From positions 434,001 to 498,000 of the forward strand of contig NZ_JASZYS010000003.1 of the NCBI RefSeq assembly GCF_030316845.1: a stretch of DNA of 64,000 nucleotides, given 5' to 3'. Made by a program: the position numbers and the translations under genes. Below the pieces are notes generated by a model that saw only the letters and a program-made list of their open reading frames with translations, made no database searches and was not told the origin of the DNA. Below, in pieces: positions 47,397 through 57,085 of the stretch. The stretch comes from Variovorax davisae. Lineage in GTDB: Bacteria; Pseudomonadota; Gammaproteobacteria; Burkholderiales; Burkholderiaceae_C. Each line of letters starts with the position of its first letter. Positions within the stretch are counted from its first letter, which is position 1.

Positions 47397-48326
47397 ATGG
47401 CACGAAAAGTCATCATCACCTGCGCCGTCACGGGGTCCATTCACACCCCGACGATGTCGCCCTACCTGCCGATCACGCCCGAACAGATTGCGACCGAAGC
47501 CATCGCCGCGGCGCAGGCGGGGGCCGCGGTACTGCACCTGCATGCGCGCAATCCCCAAGACGGCCGACCCACGCCGGACCCGGCGATCTACCGCCAGTTC
47601 CTGACGCATATCCACGCCGAGACCGATGCGGTCGTAAACATCACCACGGGGGGCGCTCACACGATGAGCCTGGACGAACGGCTGGCCGCCGCACTCGACG
47701 TCTCTCCGGAGATGGCGTCGTGCAACGTCGGCTCGCTCAACTTCGGCTTCTTCCCCGTCGTCGAAAAGATCAAGGAGTGGAAGTTTGACTGGGAGCCTGG
47801 ATACCTCGAGGCGAGCCGCAACGCGATCTTCCGCAATACGTTCGGCGACATCGAACAGCTCTTTGAACGCTTGGCCAAGCCGCACGGTACGCGTTTCGAG
47901 TTCGAGTGCTACGACGTGGGTCACATCTACACGCTCAAGCACTTCGTCGACCGCGGCTACGTCAAGAATCCCTTCGTTCAGTTCGTACTCGGCATCCTGG
48001 GCGGCATCGGCCCGGACCCCGAGAACCTCACGCACATGAAGCACATCGCGGACAAGCTGCTCGGCGCCGACAACTACCAATGGAGCGTGCTTGGTGCCGG
48101 CCGCCACCAGATGCCGTTGGTGACGCAGGCGGCGTTGATGGGCGGCAATGTGCGGGTCGGCCTGGAGGACTCCTTGAACATCGGCCGCGGCCAACTCGCC
48201 AAATCGAATGCCGAGCAAGTGACCTTGATCCGTGAGGTCCTCGAACGGCTGGGCATGGAGATCGCCACTCCCACGGAAGCGCGACAGATCCTGAACCTCA
48301 AAGGCAAGGCGACTGTCCGGCTGTAA
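47397..48326 (+). CDS. BKACE family beta-keto acid cleavage enzyme
   Basis: This 309-residue enzyme of the former DUF849 group exchanges a beta-keto acid with acetyl-CoA to give acetoacetate and an acyl-CoA. VIITCAVTGSIHTP, the zinc-ligand pair VLHLHARNPQDGRPTPD, NITTGG and SVLGAGRHQMPL are typical. AAGGAG precedes the ATG. Different BKACEs take different beta-keto acids; this one's substrate is unknown but should come from the aromatic pathway around it. Confidence 0.9.
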   Translation: MARKVIITCAVTGSIHTPTMSPYLPITPEQIATEAIAAAQAGAAVLHLHARNPQDGRPTPDPAIYRQFLTHIHAETDAVVNITTGGAHTMSLDERLAAALDVSPEMASCNVGSLNFGFFPVVEKIKEWKFDWEPGYLEASRNAIFRNTFGDIEQLFERLAKPHGTRFEFECYDVGHIYTLKHFVDRGYVKNPFVQFVLGILGGIGPDPENLTHMKHIADKLLGADNYQWSVLGAGRHQMPLVTQAALMGGNVRVGLEDSLNIGRGQLAKSNAEQVTLIREVLERLGMEIATPTEARQILNLKGKATVRL

Positions 48327-48352
48327 CCCTCATTTTTCTCAGAGACAACCCA

Positions 48353-49951
48353 ATGACAACGCAAACTTACGATGTAGCCGTGATCGGGATGGGCCCGACG
48401 GGCCTGACGCTCGCAGCGGCTTTGGCCCGCCGCGGACGCTCGGTCGTCATCGTCGAGAAGCATCCCAACTTCTATGGCGATCCGCGCGCGGGACACGTCG
48501 ATCACGAAATCGTGCGCATCCTCCAATCGCTAGGGACCTGGGCGCCTGTCGCAGAGATCGCGGTGAAGGTCACCGAGTACGCGTACCGGAACCAACACGG
48601 CGAGTTGCTGATCGAGTTTAAACCCGACGCTGAAACCGTTTCCGGCTATCACTCCGACTACATGCAGTTCCAGCCGGTGCTGGAGAGCGCAGTCGCCGAC
48701 GCCATCAAGACGCATCCCAAGGTGCGCTTTCTCCAAGGTTGGGAGGCAGTGGCGTTCGCTCAGGATGCCGAAGGCGTGGAGCTGTCGTTGAAGGCGTCTC
48801 CCGGCATTGCGCTGCCTGCCAAGAAAGGCGAGACGCAGTCGCTGCGGGCAAGCTACCTCGTGGGTGCCGATGGGGCGAACAGCTTTGTGCGCCGAACGCT
48901 TGGCATCGAATGCGACGACCTTGGCTTTAAGGAGACGTGGCTCGACGTGGACTGCCGCGTCAAGCGTCCCCTGAACCTGCAGACCTACTGTGGCCACATC
49001 TGCGACCCCAAGCGGCCGCGCGTTTCGCTTCCACTGGGCAAGCACCATCACCGTTGGGAGTGGTCGCTGCGCCCCGGCGAGACTGCCGAGCAGATGCTCA
49101 AGCCCGAAACCGCCTGGACGCTGCTGGCAGACGAAGGGGTCGGACCTGACGATGTCGAGATCCTGCGGCACATCCTTTACCAGTTCAGCGCGCTCATGGC
49201 CAAGCAATGGCGCGTAGGCCGGGTGATGCTGGCAGGTGACGCTGCGCATACGCAGCCGCCCTTCATGGGCCAGGGCATGTGCTCCGGCGTGCGCGATGCG
49301 CTCAACCTCGCTTGGAGGCTCGATGCAGTCGTCGGGGGCCTTGCCGCTGACTTGCTGCTGGACACCTACCAGGTCGAACGCTACCCCCACACGCAGGACT
49401 GGACGATGATTTCGATCGCGAGCGGCCAAGTGAGTTGCGTGCTCGACGAGCAGAAGGCCGCCGAACGCGATGCGCTGTTCCGCTCAGGCTTCAAGCCACC
49501 GATGCCGGAGTTTCCATATCTGAAGCAGGGCGTGCTCGATCTCCAGAGCGCTGATCGCGCTCCTGCCCTGATCGGCCGCCTAGCGCTCAATGCCAAGGTC
49601 GCCAAGGGGAGCGAAGGGGCGCTATTGGAAGACCTGTTCTATCAGGACGGCTGGATGGTGGTGTCGGTCAGCGGTCGGCCGGAGAAGTACCTGTCGCAGG
49701 AACAGACCGCTCGGCTGGAGGTCCTCGGGACGCGGTTTGTCCACCTCGGCGAGAAGGATGGTTCGGGCGTTGATGCCGTTGATATTGACGGAAAGTACCG
49801 CGCCTTCTTCGAACTTCACCAATGCGAGGTGATGGTCGTACGGCCGGACTTCTATGTGTTTGGAGCGGGCCGTGTTGCCGACCTCCCGCGCATCGTCGAC
49901 CAGTTGTTCGCGCAGCTCGCCGCGCCGAGTGCTGTCCGCGTCGAGGCCTGA
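48353..49951 (+). CDS. FAD-dependent aromatic monooxygenase (MhpA-like)
   Basis: This is a 532-residue class A flavin monooxygenase. The FAD site VIGMGPTGLTLAAALARRG is at about 10-28, LVGADGANSFVRR in the middle, and GDAAHTQPPFMGQGMCSG at about 297-314. It follows the 3-(3-hydroxyphenyl)propionate hydroxylase type with a C-terminal thioredoxin-like domain. It probably hydroxylates a phenolic intermediate ortho to an existing OH so that the ring can be cleaved by the VOC dioxygenase two genes on. Confidence 0.9.
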   Translation: MTTQTYDVAVIGMGPTGLTLAAALARRGRSVVIVEKHPNFYGDPRAGHVDHEIVRILQSLGTWAPVAEIAVKVTEYAYRNQHGELLIEFKPDAETVSGYHSDYMQFQPVLESAVADAIKTHPKVRFLQGWEAVAFAQDAEGVELSLKASPGIALPAKKGETQSLRASYLVGADGANSFVRRTLGIECDDLGFKETWLDVDCRVKRPLNLQTYCGHICDPKRPRVSLPLGKHHHRWEWSLRPGETAEQMLKPETAWTLLADEGVGPDDVEILRHILYQFSALMAKQWRVGRVMLAGDAAHTQPPFMGQGMCSGVRDALNLAWRLDAVVGGLAADLLLDTYQVERYPHTQDWTMISIASGQVSCVLDEQKAAERDALFRSGFKPPMPEFPYLKQGVLDLQSADRAPALIGRLALNAKVAKGSEGALLEDLFYQDGWMVVSVSGRPEKYLSQEQTARLEVLGTRFVHLGEKDGSGVDAVDIDGKYRAFFELHQCEVMVVRPDFYVFGAGRVADLPRIVDQLFAQLAAPSAVRVEA

Positions 49952-49955
49952 CACC

Positions 49956-50795
49956 ATGCAAGCAAGCCTCTTTGCAGACGGCTTCACCTGGCCGGAATCC
50001 CCGCGCTGGCATGCCGGCGCACTGTATCTGTCGGATTGCTACAACTTTCGGGTCGTCAAAGTCGTGCCGGGGAGTGCGCCGTTTACGGTGGCCCAGGTAC
50101 CCGGTCGGCCATCAGGCCTGGCTTTCTTTCCCGATGGCCGACTGATCGTCGCCGGCGCGGTCGATCGCAAGCTCTGGTGGGTCCTGCCTTCCGGCGACCT
50201 TGAACTTGCCGTGGACCTTTCGTCACTCGCGACCGGCCAACTCAATGACATGGTCGTCGACGCTTGCGGGCGTGTCTGGGTCGGGGACACGGGGTTCGTG
50301 ATGGAAGCTGGAGAAACGCCGAAGTCCGGTCGGTTGTTTTCCTGGACGCCTGGCAGTGAACCGCGCATCGCGGCGAACGAGATCATGTTCGCCAACGGTC
50401 TGGCAATCACTCCGGACGGTCGCACGCTCTATATCAACGAATCGTTCGCGAACCGTATCAGCGCCTTCGACCTAAGCGAAGACGGTGAACTGAAGAACCG
50501 TCGCGTTCACGCCAAGTTGCCCAATGGGCCTGATGGCCTGTGCCTCGACGCGGAAGGCGCTCTATGGGTCGCCATCCTGTTCGATCGCACCTTCATGTGC
50601 ATCGGCAAAGACGGTGTTGAGCGGAACCGCCTCGTGTTCGACAAAGAACTGGCTGTGGCCTGCGTCTTCGGTGGAGACGACCGCAAGACGCTCTTCCTCG
50701 CCGTGGCCGAAAACGACTTTGCCAGCTCCGCGAGCGTCCCGGTCGGCCGAATTGTGCAGGCGCGACCATCTGCTGGCGGTGCTGGATTGCCTTGA
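49956..50795 (+). CDS. SMP-30/gluconolactonase family protein
   Basis: This 279-residue six-bladed beta-propeller has metal-site regions GFTWPESPRWH, LNDMVVDACGRVWVGD and NGLAITPDGRTLYINES. Such enzymes hydrolyse lactones. The ATG at 49956 lies 4 bp after the monooxygenase stop. In this setting it may open a lactone formed from a ring-cleavage product. Confidence 0.88.
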   Translation: MQASLFADGFTWPESPRWHAGALYLSDCYNFRVVKVVPGSAPFTVAQVPGRPSGLAFFPDGRLIVAGAVDRKLWWVLPSGDLELAVDLSSLATGQLNDMVVDACGRVWVGDTGFVMEAGETPKSGRLFSWTPGSEPRIAANEIMFANGLAITPDGRTLYINESFANRISAFDLSEDGELKNRRVHAKLPNGPDGLCLDAEGALWVAILFDRTFMCIGKDGVERNRLVFDKELAVACVFGGDDRKTLFLAVAENDFASSASVPVGRIVQARPSAGGAGLP

Positions 50796-50818
50796 ACACA
50801 ACGAATGGAAACAGAGTC

Positions 50819-51700
50819 ATGACCACCGAATACGCCCTCGGCTATCTTCGCTTTGAAGTTTCGAATCTCGAGGCTTGGCGAACGCTGTTGACCGACGTGA
50901 TGGGCTTGGTGCCAGGCGCCACCGGTGGTGCAACTACCGGCTTCCGCATGGACCGCTATGCGAGTCGGGTCCAGCTCGTGGAAGGCGCGCTTGACGACAT
51001 CTGCGGCGTCGGTTTCGTTTCGCAGACGCAGGCCGGCTTCGACGCCGCATTGCAGCGGCTGGCCGCTGAGGGCGTGATCACGGAAGAGGGGAGCGATGCC
51101 GAAGCGCGAGAACGTCAGGTGCAGCGATTCGTGCGCTTCGTCGACCCGGACGGATCGCCACTGGAACTGGCTTACGGTCAGAAAGTAGCAGATGCTGAGT
51201 TCGCATCTCCGCTCGTGCCGGGCGGGTTCGAGGCGGACGAACTCGGCGTCGGACACATCATCCTTCCCAGCGCGGACCTGGGCCGCACGCAAGGGTTCTA
51301 CGAACGTGTGCTCGGCGCACGCCTCTCCGACGTCGCAAAGCAGGCCGTAATGGGCGTCGAGCCCACCGTCGCGTTCATGTCGCTCAACCGGCGGCATCAC
51401 TCCTTCGGCTTCCTGCACGGCGTGACGCTGCCCAAGCGCACTGCGCACTTTCAGGTGGAGGTCAACAGCGTCGAGGAGGTTGGTCAGGCGTTCGACCGCG
51501 CCCGCAATGCCGGCGTTCCGATCCTGCAGGAACTCGGCTCGCACCCGGAACACGCTTTCTCGTTTTATGCCGCCACCCCTTCCGGCTTCGCATGGGAGAT
51601 TGGCACGGGAACCATCGAACTTGACGAGCAATGGAAGCCGCGTCAGCTCGATCGGTTCAGCGTCTGGGGGCATCGGTGGCTGGTCGCGCCAGGCAGCTGA
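50819..51700 (+). CDS. Extradiol-type VOC-fold dioxygenase
   Basis: This 293-residue two-domain VOC protein is like BphC-type catechol 2,3-dioxygenases. The iron ligands are all visible in the second domain: His in GVGHIILPS, His in RTAHFQVEV and Glu in FAWEIGTG. LSDVAKQ and NRRHHSFGF match the extradiol active site. The start is the ATG at 50819. It probably cleaves a catechol made by the neighbouring monooxygenase. Confidence 0.9.
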   Translation: MTTEYALGYLRFEVSNLEAWRTLLTDVMGLVPGATGGATTGFRMDRYASRVQLVEGALDDICGVGFVSQTQAGFDAALQRLAAEGVITEEGSDAEARERQVQRFVRFVDPDGSPLELAYGQKVADAEFASPLVPGGFEADELGVGHIILPSADLGRTQGFYERVLGARLSDVAKQAVMGVEPTVAFMSLNRRHHSFGFLHGVTLPKRTAHFQVEVNSVEEVGQAFDRARNAGVPILQELGSHPEHAFSFYAATPSGFAWEIGTGTIELDEQWKPRQLDRFSVWGHRWLVAPGS

Positions 51701-51729
51701 CGCACTTCTAAAACAGTTCTGGAGACATC

Positions 51730-52821
51730 ATGGCTTATCTGCGCAACTCCTGGTATGTCGGCGCCTGGGCGGACGAAATCGCCCCTGAGGCCCTTTTTCA
51801 CCGGACCCTGCTCGAGGAGCCGGTGCTCTTCTTCCGCAACACCCAAGGCGAGCTGAAAGCCATCAGCGACCGCTGCTCGCATCGCTTCGCGCCGCTGCAC
51901 ATGGGCACCCACTGCGGCGATAGCGTGGCCTGCGCCTATCACGGCTTGCGCTACGACGCGAGCGGCAAGTGCGTGCACAACCCCCATCAAGACGGCGCAA
52001 TTCCGGCTGCCGCGAAGGTCAAGGCGTATCCGCTGGTCGAACGGCATCGCATCGCCTGGGTCTGGATGGGTGATCCTGCATTGGCCGATCCGAGTCGCAT
52101 CCCTGACTTCTCATTCGCCGACGACCTGGTGCCCACGCAAATGAGCAAGGGCTACACGCTGGCCAGGAGCAACTATCAGCTGCTCTCCGACAACATCATG
52201 GACTTGAGCCACGTCGACTTCCTGCATCCGACGACGCTCGGGGCCAATGAACTGTCAAAGGTGAAGGCCACCTTCGCGGACAAAGGCGACGATGTCCAGA
52301 TTTGTTGGTGGTCGCCAAACTCGAAGGCCTTCCCCGGCTTCGCTGCCTACCTTCCCGACGCCGACGCGCTCGCCGATCAGTGGACCGAGGTGATGTGGCA
52401 CGCACCGGGATACATGCGTTTGGAGAATGGCGCCACCACCGCGGGCCGTCCCCGCGACGAGGGAGTGAACACCACCAACCTCCACCTGATGACCCCGGAG
52501 AGCGAAACCTCCACGCACTACTTCTTCCTCAACAGCCGCGACTTCGACGTCGCCAACGGTCCGCTCAATGACATGGCCGCGCAGATGCTGGCGGGGGTCT
52601 TCACCAACGAGGACAAGCCGATGGTGGAGGCCCAGCAGCGGTACATGGGAACGACGGACCTGATGGCCGCCAAGCCAGTGCTGCTGCCGATCGATGCCGG
52701 TGCGATGCGCTGCCGGCGGGTGCTGCAACGGCTGATCGAGAAGGAGAACGCCGTGGCGGCCGCTGCTGCAAAAACTGAGGCGACGGTTGCATCGACGATT
52801 CCGATCAGGGCCGTTCCCTGA
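51730..52821 (+). CDS. Rieske non-heme iron oxygenase (VanA-like)
   Basis: This is a 363-residue oxygenase of the vanillate O-demethylase/phenylpropionate type. The Rieske cluster ligands are Cys49, His51, Cys68 and His71 (CSHRFAP and CAYHGL). The mononuclear iron site is in SDNIMDLSHVDFLHP. It either removes an O-methyl group or hydroxylates the ring. Its electron-transfer partner is probably the VanB-like reductase at 61886, 9 kb downstream, separated by the transport module. Confidence 0.92.
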   Translation: MAYLRNSWYVGAWADEIAPEALFHRTLLEEPVLFFRNTQGELKAISDRCSHRFAPLHMGTHCGDSVACAYHGLRYDASGKCVHNPHQDGAIPAAAKVKAYPLVERHRIAWVWMGDPALADPSRIPDFSFADDLVPTQMSKGYTLARSNYQLLSDNIMDLSHVDFLHPTTLGANELSKVKATFADKGDDVQICWWSPNSKAFPGFAAYLPDADALADQWTEVMWHAPGYMRLENGATTAGRPRDEGVNTTNLHLMTPESETSTHYFFLNSRDFDVANGPLNDMAAQMLAGVFTNEDKPMVEAQQRYMGTTDLMAAKPVLLPIDAGAMRCRRVLQRLIEKENAVAAAAAKTEATVASTIPIRAVP

Positions 52822-52851
52822 TTGCAATAAAACAAGACACCTCTCACCACG

Positions 52852-54258
52852 ATGAACCTCGACTCCTTGCTGGGCGAATTGCGCCTGGGCCTCGGCGACG
52901 CCGCTGTGCTCTGCGGCGACGAGCTGCATGGCCGGGCGCTGGCGGACTGGAGCGGCATCGCCGCCGCGGCCCCGTCGGCCTTGCTGCAGCCTTCCTCGCC
53001 CGAAGGCGTTTCACTGGCGCTGCGGTTGTGCGAGCGGCACGGTCAGCGCGTTGTGGTCTCGGGCGGTCTCACGGGCCTCGCAGGAGGCGCCAATCCTCAG
53101 GCCGGGGAGGTCGTGCTGTCGCTGAGCAAGCTGACCCGGATCGAGCCGATAGACGAGGTCGGCGGCACGATTGTTGTGCAGGCGGGCGTGACGCTGCAGC
53201 AACTCCATGAGCATGTGATGGCCTTCGGCTGGTCGTTTCCGCTCGACCTCGGTGCACGCGGCAGCTGCCAGCTCGGAGGGAATGCAGCAACGAACGCGGG
53301 CGGCAATCGTGTGGTGCGCTTCGGGATGATGCGTGAACAGGTGCTCGGCCTCGAGGTGGCTCTGCCGGATGGCACGCTGTTAACGATGCTCGACCGTGTG
53401 GTCAAGAACAACGCGGGATTCGATCTCAAGCACCTATTCATCGGCTCGGAGGGAACCCTGGGCGTCATCACGCGCCTGTCGCTCGCTCTGGTGCCACTGG
53501 CGCTATCGAGCCAAACCGTCCTGTGCGCGCTGCCGTCGTTCGATGCGGCGACCCGGTTGTTGCAACGTGCGCGACAACGACTGCCTGGTCTGTCGTCCTT
53601 CGAACTGATGTGGGACAACTACTTCCAAGCCGCGCTTGACGCCGTAGGTGCGACACCGCCACTGACCGGCCGCTATCCGGTCTATGCGCTCATTGAGACC
53701 TTGGGCGCTGATGAACCCACCTCGGCTGTAGGAGTCGAGTCGCTACTCGAAGCCTGTATCGAAGACGGAACCGTCGACGATGCGGTGATCGCGCAATCTC
53801 TCGACCAGGCCCAGTCCCTGTGGGAGATTCGCGAAGCGATAGGGGAGCTGCTGAGCAAGTTCAAGCCGCATGTTGCCTTCGACGTGAGCGTACCGCTGTC
53901 GCACATGGGCGGCTTTGTCGAGGCGGCGATCGCGGACCTAGAAACCCGCTACCCCGACCTGCAGCACTTGTGCTTCGGCCATCTGGGCGATTGCAACCTG
54001 CACTTGCTATCGGGCCCGTGCCGCGATGACGCCCAAATGCTCGAGATCGAGGAGCTCATCTACGCCGCCGTGGGCCGAGCCGGCGGAAGCATCTCCGCGG
54101 AGCACGGCATCGGCGTCGTCAAGCGGCCTTTCCTCCACCACAGCCGCGATGAGGCGCAGATCGCCTTGATGGGCCGCCTCAAACACGCACTCGACCCAGC
54201 CGGCATCCTCAATGCAGGGCGGGTCTTCGAATCTTTTCCAGGAGCTCACAGTGTCTGA
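52852..54258 (+). CDS. FAD-linked oxidase (GlcD/D-lactate dehydrogenase type)
   Basis: This is a 468-residue flavoprotein. The PCMH-type FAD domain is visible as [38 protein letters not shown] and [20 protein letters not shown]. The C-terminal cap has [10 protein letters not shown] and [13 protein letters not shown]. The family oxidises D-2-hydroxy acids to 2-oxo acids. Overlapping the HPPD-like gene, it may supply an aryl-pyruvate from an aryl-lactate. Confidence 0.9.
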   Translation: MNLDSLLGELRLGLGDAAVLCGDELHGRALADWSGIAAAAPSALLQPSSPEGVSLALRLCERHGQRVVVSGGLTGLAGGANPQAGEVVLSLSKLTRIEPIDEVGGTIVVQAGVTLQQLHEHVMAFGWSFPLDLGARGSCQLGGNAATNAGGNRVVRFGMMREQVLGLEVALPDGTLLTMLDRVVKNNAGFDLKHLFIGSEGTLGVITRLSLALVPLALSSQTVLCALPSFDAATRLLQRARQRLPGLSSFELMWDNYFQAALDAVGATPPLTGRYPVYALIETLGADEPTSAVGVESLLEACIEDGTVDDAVIAQSLDQAQSLWEIREAIGELLSKFKPHVAFDVSVPLSHMGGFVEAAIADLETRYPDLQHLCFGHLGDCNLHLLSGPCRDDAQMLEIEELIYAAVGRAGGSISAEHGIGVVKRPFLHHSRDEAQIALMGRLKHALDPAGILNAGRVFESFPGAHSV

Positions 54259-55342
54259 ATCGTCTACCAATCCGATGGGTCTGATGGGGTTCGAGTTTGT
54301 CGAATTCGCATCGCCCATCCCCAACATGCTCGAGCCCTTGTTCGAGACGATGGGTTTCACCAAAGTCGCGGTGCATCGCTCGAAGAACGTGGTGCTGTAC
54401 CGGCAGGGCGAGATCAACTTCATCGTGAACAACGAGCCGAACAGCATCCATGCCTACTTCGCGGCAGAGCACGGGCCCTCGGCCTGCGGCATGGCGTTCC
54501 GCGTCAAGGACGCGCACAAGGCGTATGCGAGGGCGCTCGAACTTGGAGCACAGCCCGTCGAACTGCCCACTGGCCCGATGGAGTTGCGCCTGCCCGCCAT
54601 CAAGGGGATCGGGGGCGCCCCACTGTATCTGATCGATCGATTCGAACCCGGCAAGTCGATTTACGACATCGATTTCGAGTTCATCGAAGGTGTTGACCGC
54701 CATCCGAGGGGACACGGCCTGAAGCTGATCGATCACCTGACGCACAACGTCTATCGCGGGCGCATGGCGTACTGGGCACGCTTCTACGAACACTTGTTCA
54801 ACTTCCGAGAGATCCGCTATTTCGACATCGCGGGAGAGTACACCGGACTTGCATCCAAAGCGATGACGGCACCGGACAATCTGATTCGCATCCCGCTGAA
54901 CGAGGAATCGGCCAAGGGGTCTGGTCAGATCGAAGAGTTCCTGATGAAGTTCAACGGCGAGGGCATCCAGCACATTGCGCTGCTGACAGACGACATCCTC
55001 ACCACGCTGGACGCCATGCAGTTGGCCGGATTCCAGACGATGCCCGCACCCAACGACATCTATTACGACGGCATCGAGAAGCGGGTTCCCGGCCACGGCG
55101 AGGACCTCGCTGCGCTGCAGGCGCGCGGCATCCTGCTCGATGGAAGCAACTCGAGCGACGGAAACAAGCGGCTCCTGCTGCAGATTTTCTCAGAGACAGT
55201 GCTCGGCCCCGTGTTCTTCGAAGTCATCCAGCGCAAGGGCGACGAAGGCTTCGGAGGGGGGAATTTCCTGGCGCTCTTCCAGTCGTTGGAGCAGGACCAG
55301 ATTCGTCGCGGCGTGCTGAACGCGAACGCCGCAGCGAAGTGA
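54251..55342 (+). CDS. 4-hydroxyphenylpyruvate dioxygenase family protein
   Basis: This is a 363-residue HPPD-type iron dioxygenase. Ligands His (IDHLTHNV), His ([10 protein letters not shown]) and Glu ([12 protein letters not shown]) are present, and the C-terminal [17 protein letters not shown] is characteristic. The start is a GTG at 54251 with AGGAG seven bases upstream, overlapping the FAD oxidase stop by eight bases. HPPD converts 4-hydroxyphenylpyruvate to homogentisate with loss of CO2. Being tied to the Rieske and MhpA genes suggests a different aryl-pyruvate. Confidence 0.9.
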   Translation: MSESSTNPMGLMGFEFVEFASPIPNMLEPLFETMGFTKVAVHRSKNVVLYRQGEINFIVNNEPNSIHAYFAAEHGPSACGMAFRVKDAHKAYARALELGAQPVELPTGPMELRLPAIKGIGGAPLYLIDRFEPGKSIYDIDFEFIEGVDRHPRGHGLKLIDHLTHNVYRGRMAYWARFYEHLFNFREIRYFDIAGEYTGLASKAMTAPDNLIRIPLNEESAKGSGQIEEFLMKFNGEGIQHIALLTDDILTTLDAMQLAGFQTMPAPNDIYYDGIEKRVPGHGEDLAALQARGILLDGSNSSDGNKRLLLQIFSETVLGPVFFEVIQRKGDEGFGGGNFLALFQSLEQDQIRRGVLNANAAAK

Positions 55343-55412
55343 TGTGAATTGCGCCGACACGTTACGTCGGCAGCAGCAGAGAGAAAACACGAATCCAACA
55401 AAGGAGACTTCG

Positions 55413-57074
55413 ATGAGGAGACAGATGAAGAGCAACGCTCGCATGCGCCACGCGTTGGCTTACGCCGCCAGCCTCGCTTGCGCACAGGCCAGTGCGATGT
55501 CGATAGACCTCGGGAACCCCGATCTCACCGCCCGATGGGACAACACTCTGAAGTATTCGAACGCGTTCCGACTCAAGGACGCGAACCCGGCGCTCATCGC
55601 CCCGACCGCAGCCAACAACGACGACGGCGATCGCAATTTCAACAAGGGACTCATCTCGAACCGATTCGACTTGTTCTCCGAATTCGACTTGGTCCATCGC
55701 GATGGCTATGGGGCCCGCCTGAGCGGCGCTGCCTGGTATGACAGTGTCTACAACCGCTCCAATGACAACCCCGGTTTCCAAGGAGGCGCGTTTCCCAACC
55801 AGGTTTCGGTGCCCTACAACGAGTTCACGGAAGCAACGCGCAACCTGCACGGCCGCAAGGCGGAGGTGCTCGATGCATTTGTGTTTGGCAAGTTCGATCT
55901 TGGGCAGAGCACCGCCAGTGTTCGCGTGGGGCAGCACTCTCAACTGTATGGAGAAACGCTGTTCTATGGCGTAAATGGCATCGCTGCGGCGCAGGCGCCG
56001 GTGGACGTGATCAAGCTGCTTTCCGTTCCGGGTACCCAGTTCAAGGAGGCCATCATGCCGGTGCCGCAGGCATCGGGCCAGGTACAGATCAACTCGAACG
56101 TATCGGTGGGCGCGTATTACCAGTTCCAGTTCAAACCCAACCGCCTTCCCGCCGTGGGAAGCTACTTCTCGCAGTCGGACGCTCTGCAAGACGGGGGCGA
56201 GAGACTGCTGCTGGGTCCGCTTGGCAGCGCGCCGCGCCTTGAGGACAGGGACGCCAAGAATAGCGGCCAGGGCGGTATCCAGCTGAAATGGCGTCTCGAC
56301 GAGACCGATCTGGGCTTCTACGCGGTGCGGTTCCACGAGAAGACGCCCCAGCTCGTGAGCAACATCGCCTTTAACCCGATCATCAATGCTCCTCTGCCCG
56401 CGAGCTACCGACTGGTCTATCACGAAGGCATCACCGCATTTGGCGTCAGTGCATCCCGGTCGTTTGGCAATTTCAACTTCGCGGCTGAAGGCTCCATCCG
56501 CAACAATCAGGACTTGGCAAGTGCACAGGCAGCAGACCTCAGCGCACTGGGATTTCCACCCACCAACAACAGCAACAACCCGGGATACGCAGTCGGCAGG
56601 ACGGCACATTTCAACCTGAATACGCTGGCGACGCTCGAGCGCACTCCCTTGTGGAATGAGGCCAGTCTCCTGGCGGAGATTGCCTGGAATCGCGTCCTTT
56701 CCGTCACAAAGAACGCGGCGGCTGTCGACACCAATTCGACCCGCGACGCGGTGGCGTTTCGGATGACCCTTGAGCCAACCTATCGGCAAGTGCTGCCGGG
56801 GTTAGACCTCGGAGTTCCGGTCGGCGTTGGCTATGCGCCTTCAAGCTCCCGCTCCCGCGCGCTAGGGCCTGGGAACTTTCCGGCTGCAGGCGGCGGTGAC
56901 TTAAGTATCGGTCTGAACGGCAGCTACCTCGACGTCTGGCGCTTCACGCTTTCCTACACCCACTACTTTGGCACCGCGGCCCCGGTCCTGAACCCGACCG
57001 CCACGGCATACACATACCAACAGTCCCTTAAAGACCGCGACTTTGTCGCTTTCTCGTTGCGTCGCACTTTCTGA
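55413..57074 (+). CDS. DUF1302 outer-membrane beta-barrel protein 2
   Basis: This 553-residue protein has a signal peptide (MRHALAYAASLACAQASAM). LTARWDNTLKYSNAFR, LHGRKAEVLDAFVFGKFD, VRVGQHSQLYGETLFYGVN and the terminal aromatic residue in FSLRRTF fit DUF1302 barrels. AAAGGAG precedes the ATG. It is the outer-membrane member of the second transport module and is only distantly similar to copy 1, so the two modules probably carry different cargo. Confidence 0.84.
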   Translation: MRRQMKSNARMRHALAYAASLACAQASAMSIDLGNPDLTARWDNTLKYSNAFRLKDANPALIAPTAANNDDGDRNFNKGLISNRFDLFSEFDLVHRDGYGARLSGAAWYDSVYNRSNDNPGFQGGAFPNQVSVPYNEFTEATRNLHGRKAEVLDAFVFGKFDLGQSTASVRVGQHSQLYGETLFYGVNGIAAAQAPVDVIKLLSVPGTQFKEAIMPVPQASGQVQINSNVSVGAYYQFQFKPNRLPAVGSYFSQSDALQDGGERLLLGPLGSAPRLEDRDAKNSGQGGIQLKWRLDETDLGFYAVRFHEKTPQLVSNIAFNPIINAPLPASYRLVYHEGITAFGVSASRSFGNFNFAAEGSIRNNQDLASAQAADLSALGFPPTNNSNNPGYAVGRTAHFNLNTLATLERTPLWNEASLLAEIAWNRVLSVTKNAAAVDTNSTRDAVAFRMTLEPTYRQVLPGLDLGVPVGVGYAPSSSRSRALGPGNFPAAGGGDLSIGLNGSYLDVWRFTLSYTHYFGTAAPVLNPTATAYTYQQSLKDRDFVAFSLRRTF

Positions 57075-57085
57075 TGGAGACAAGC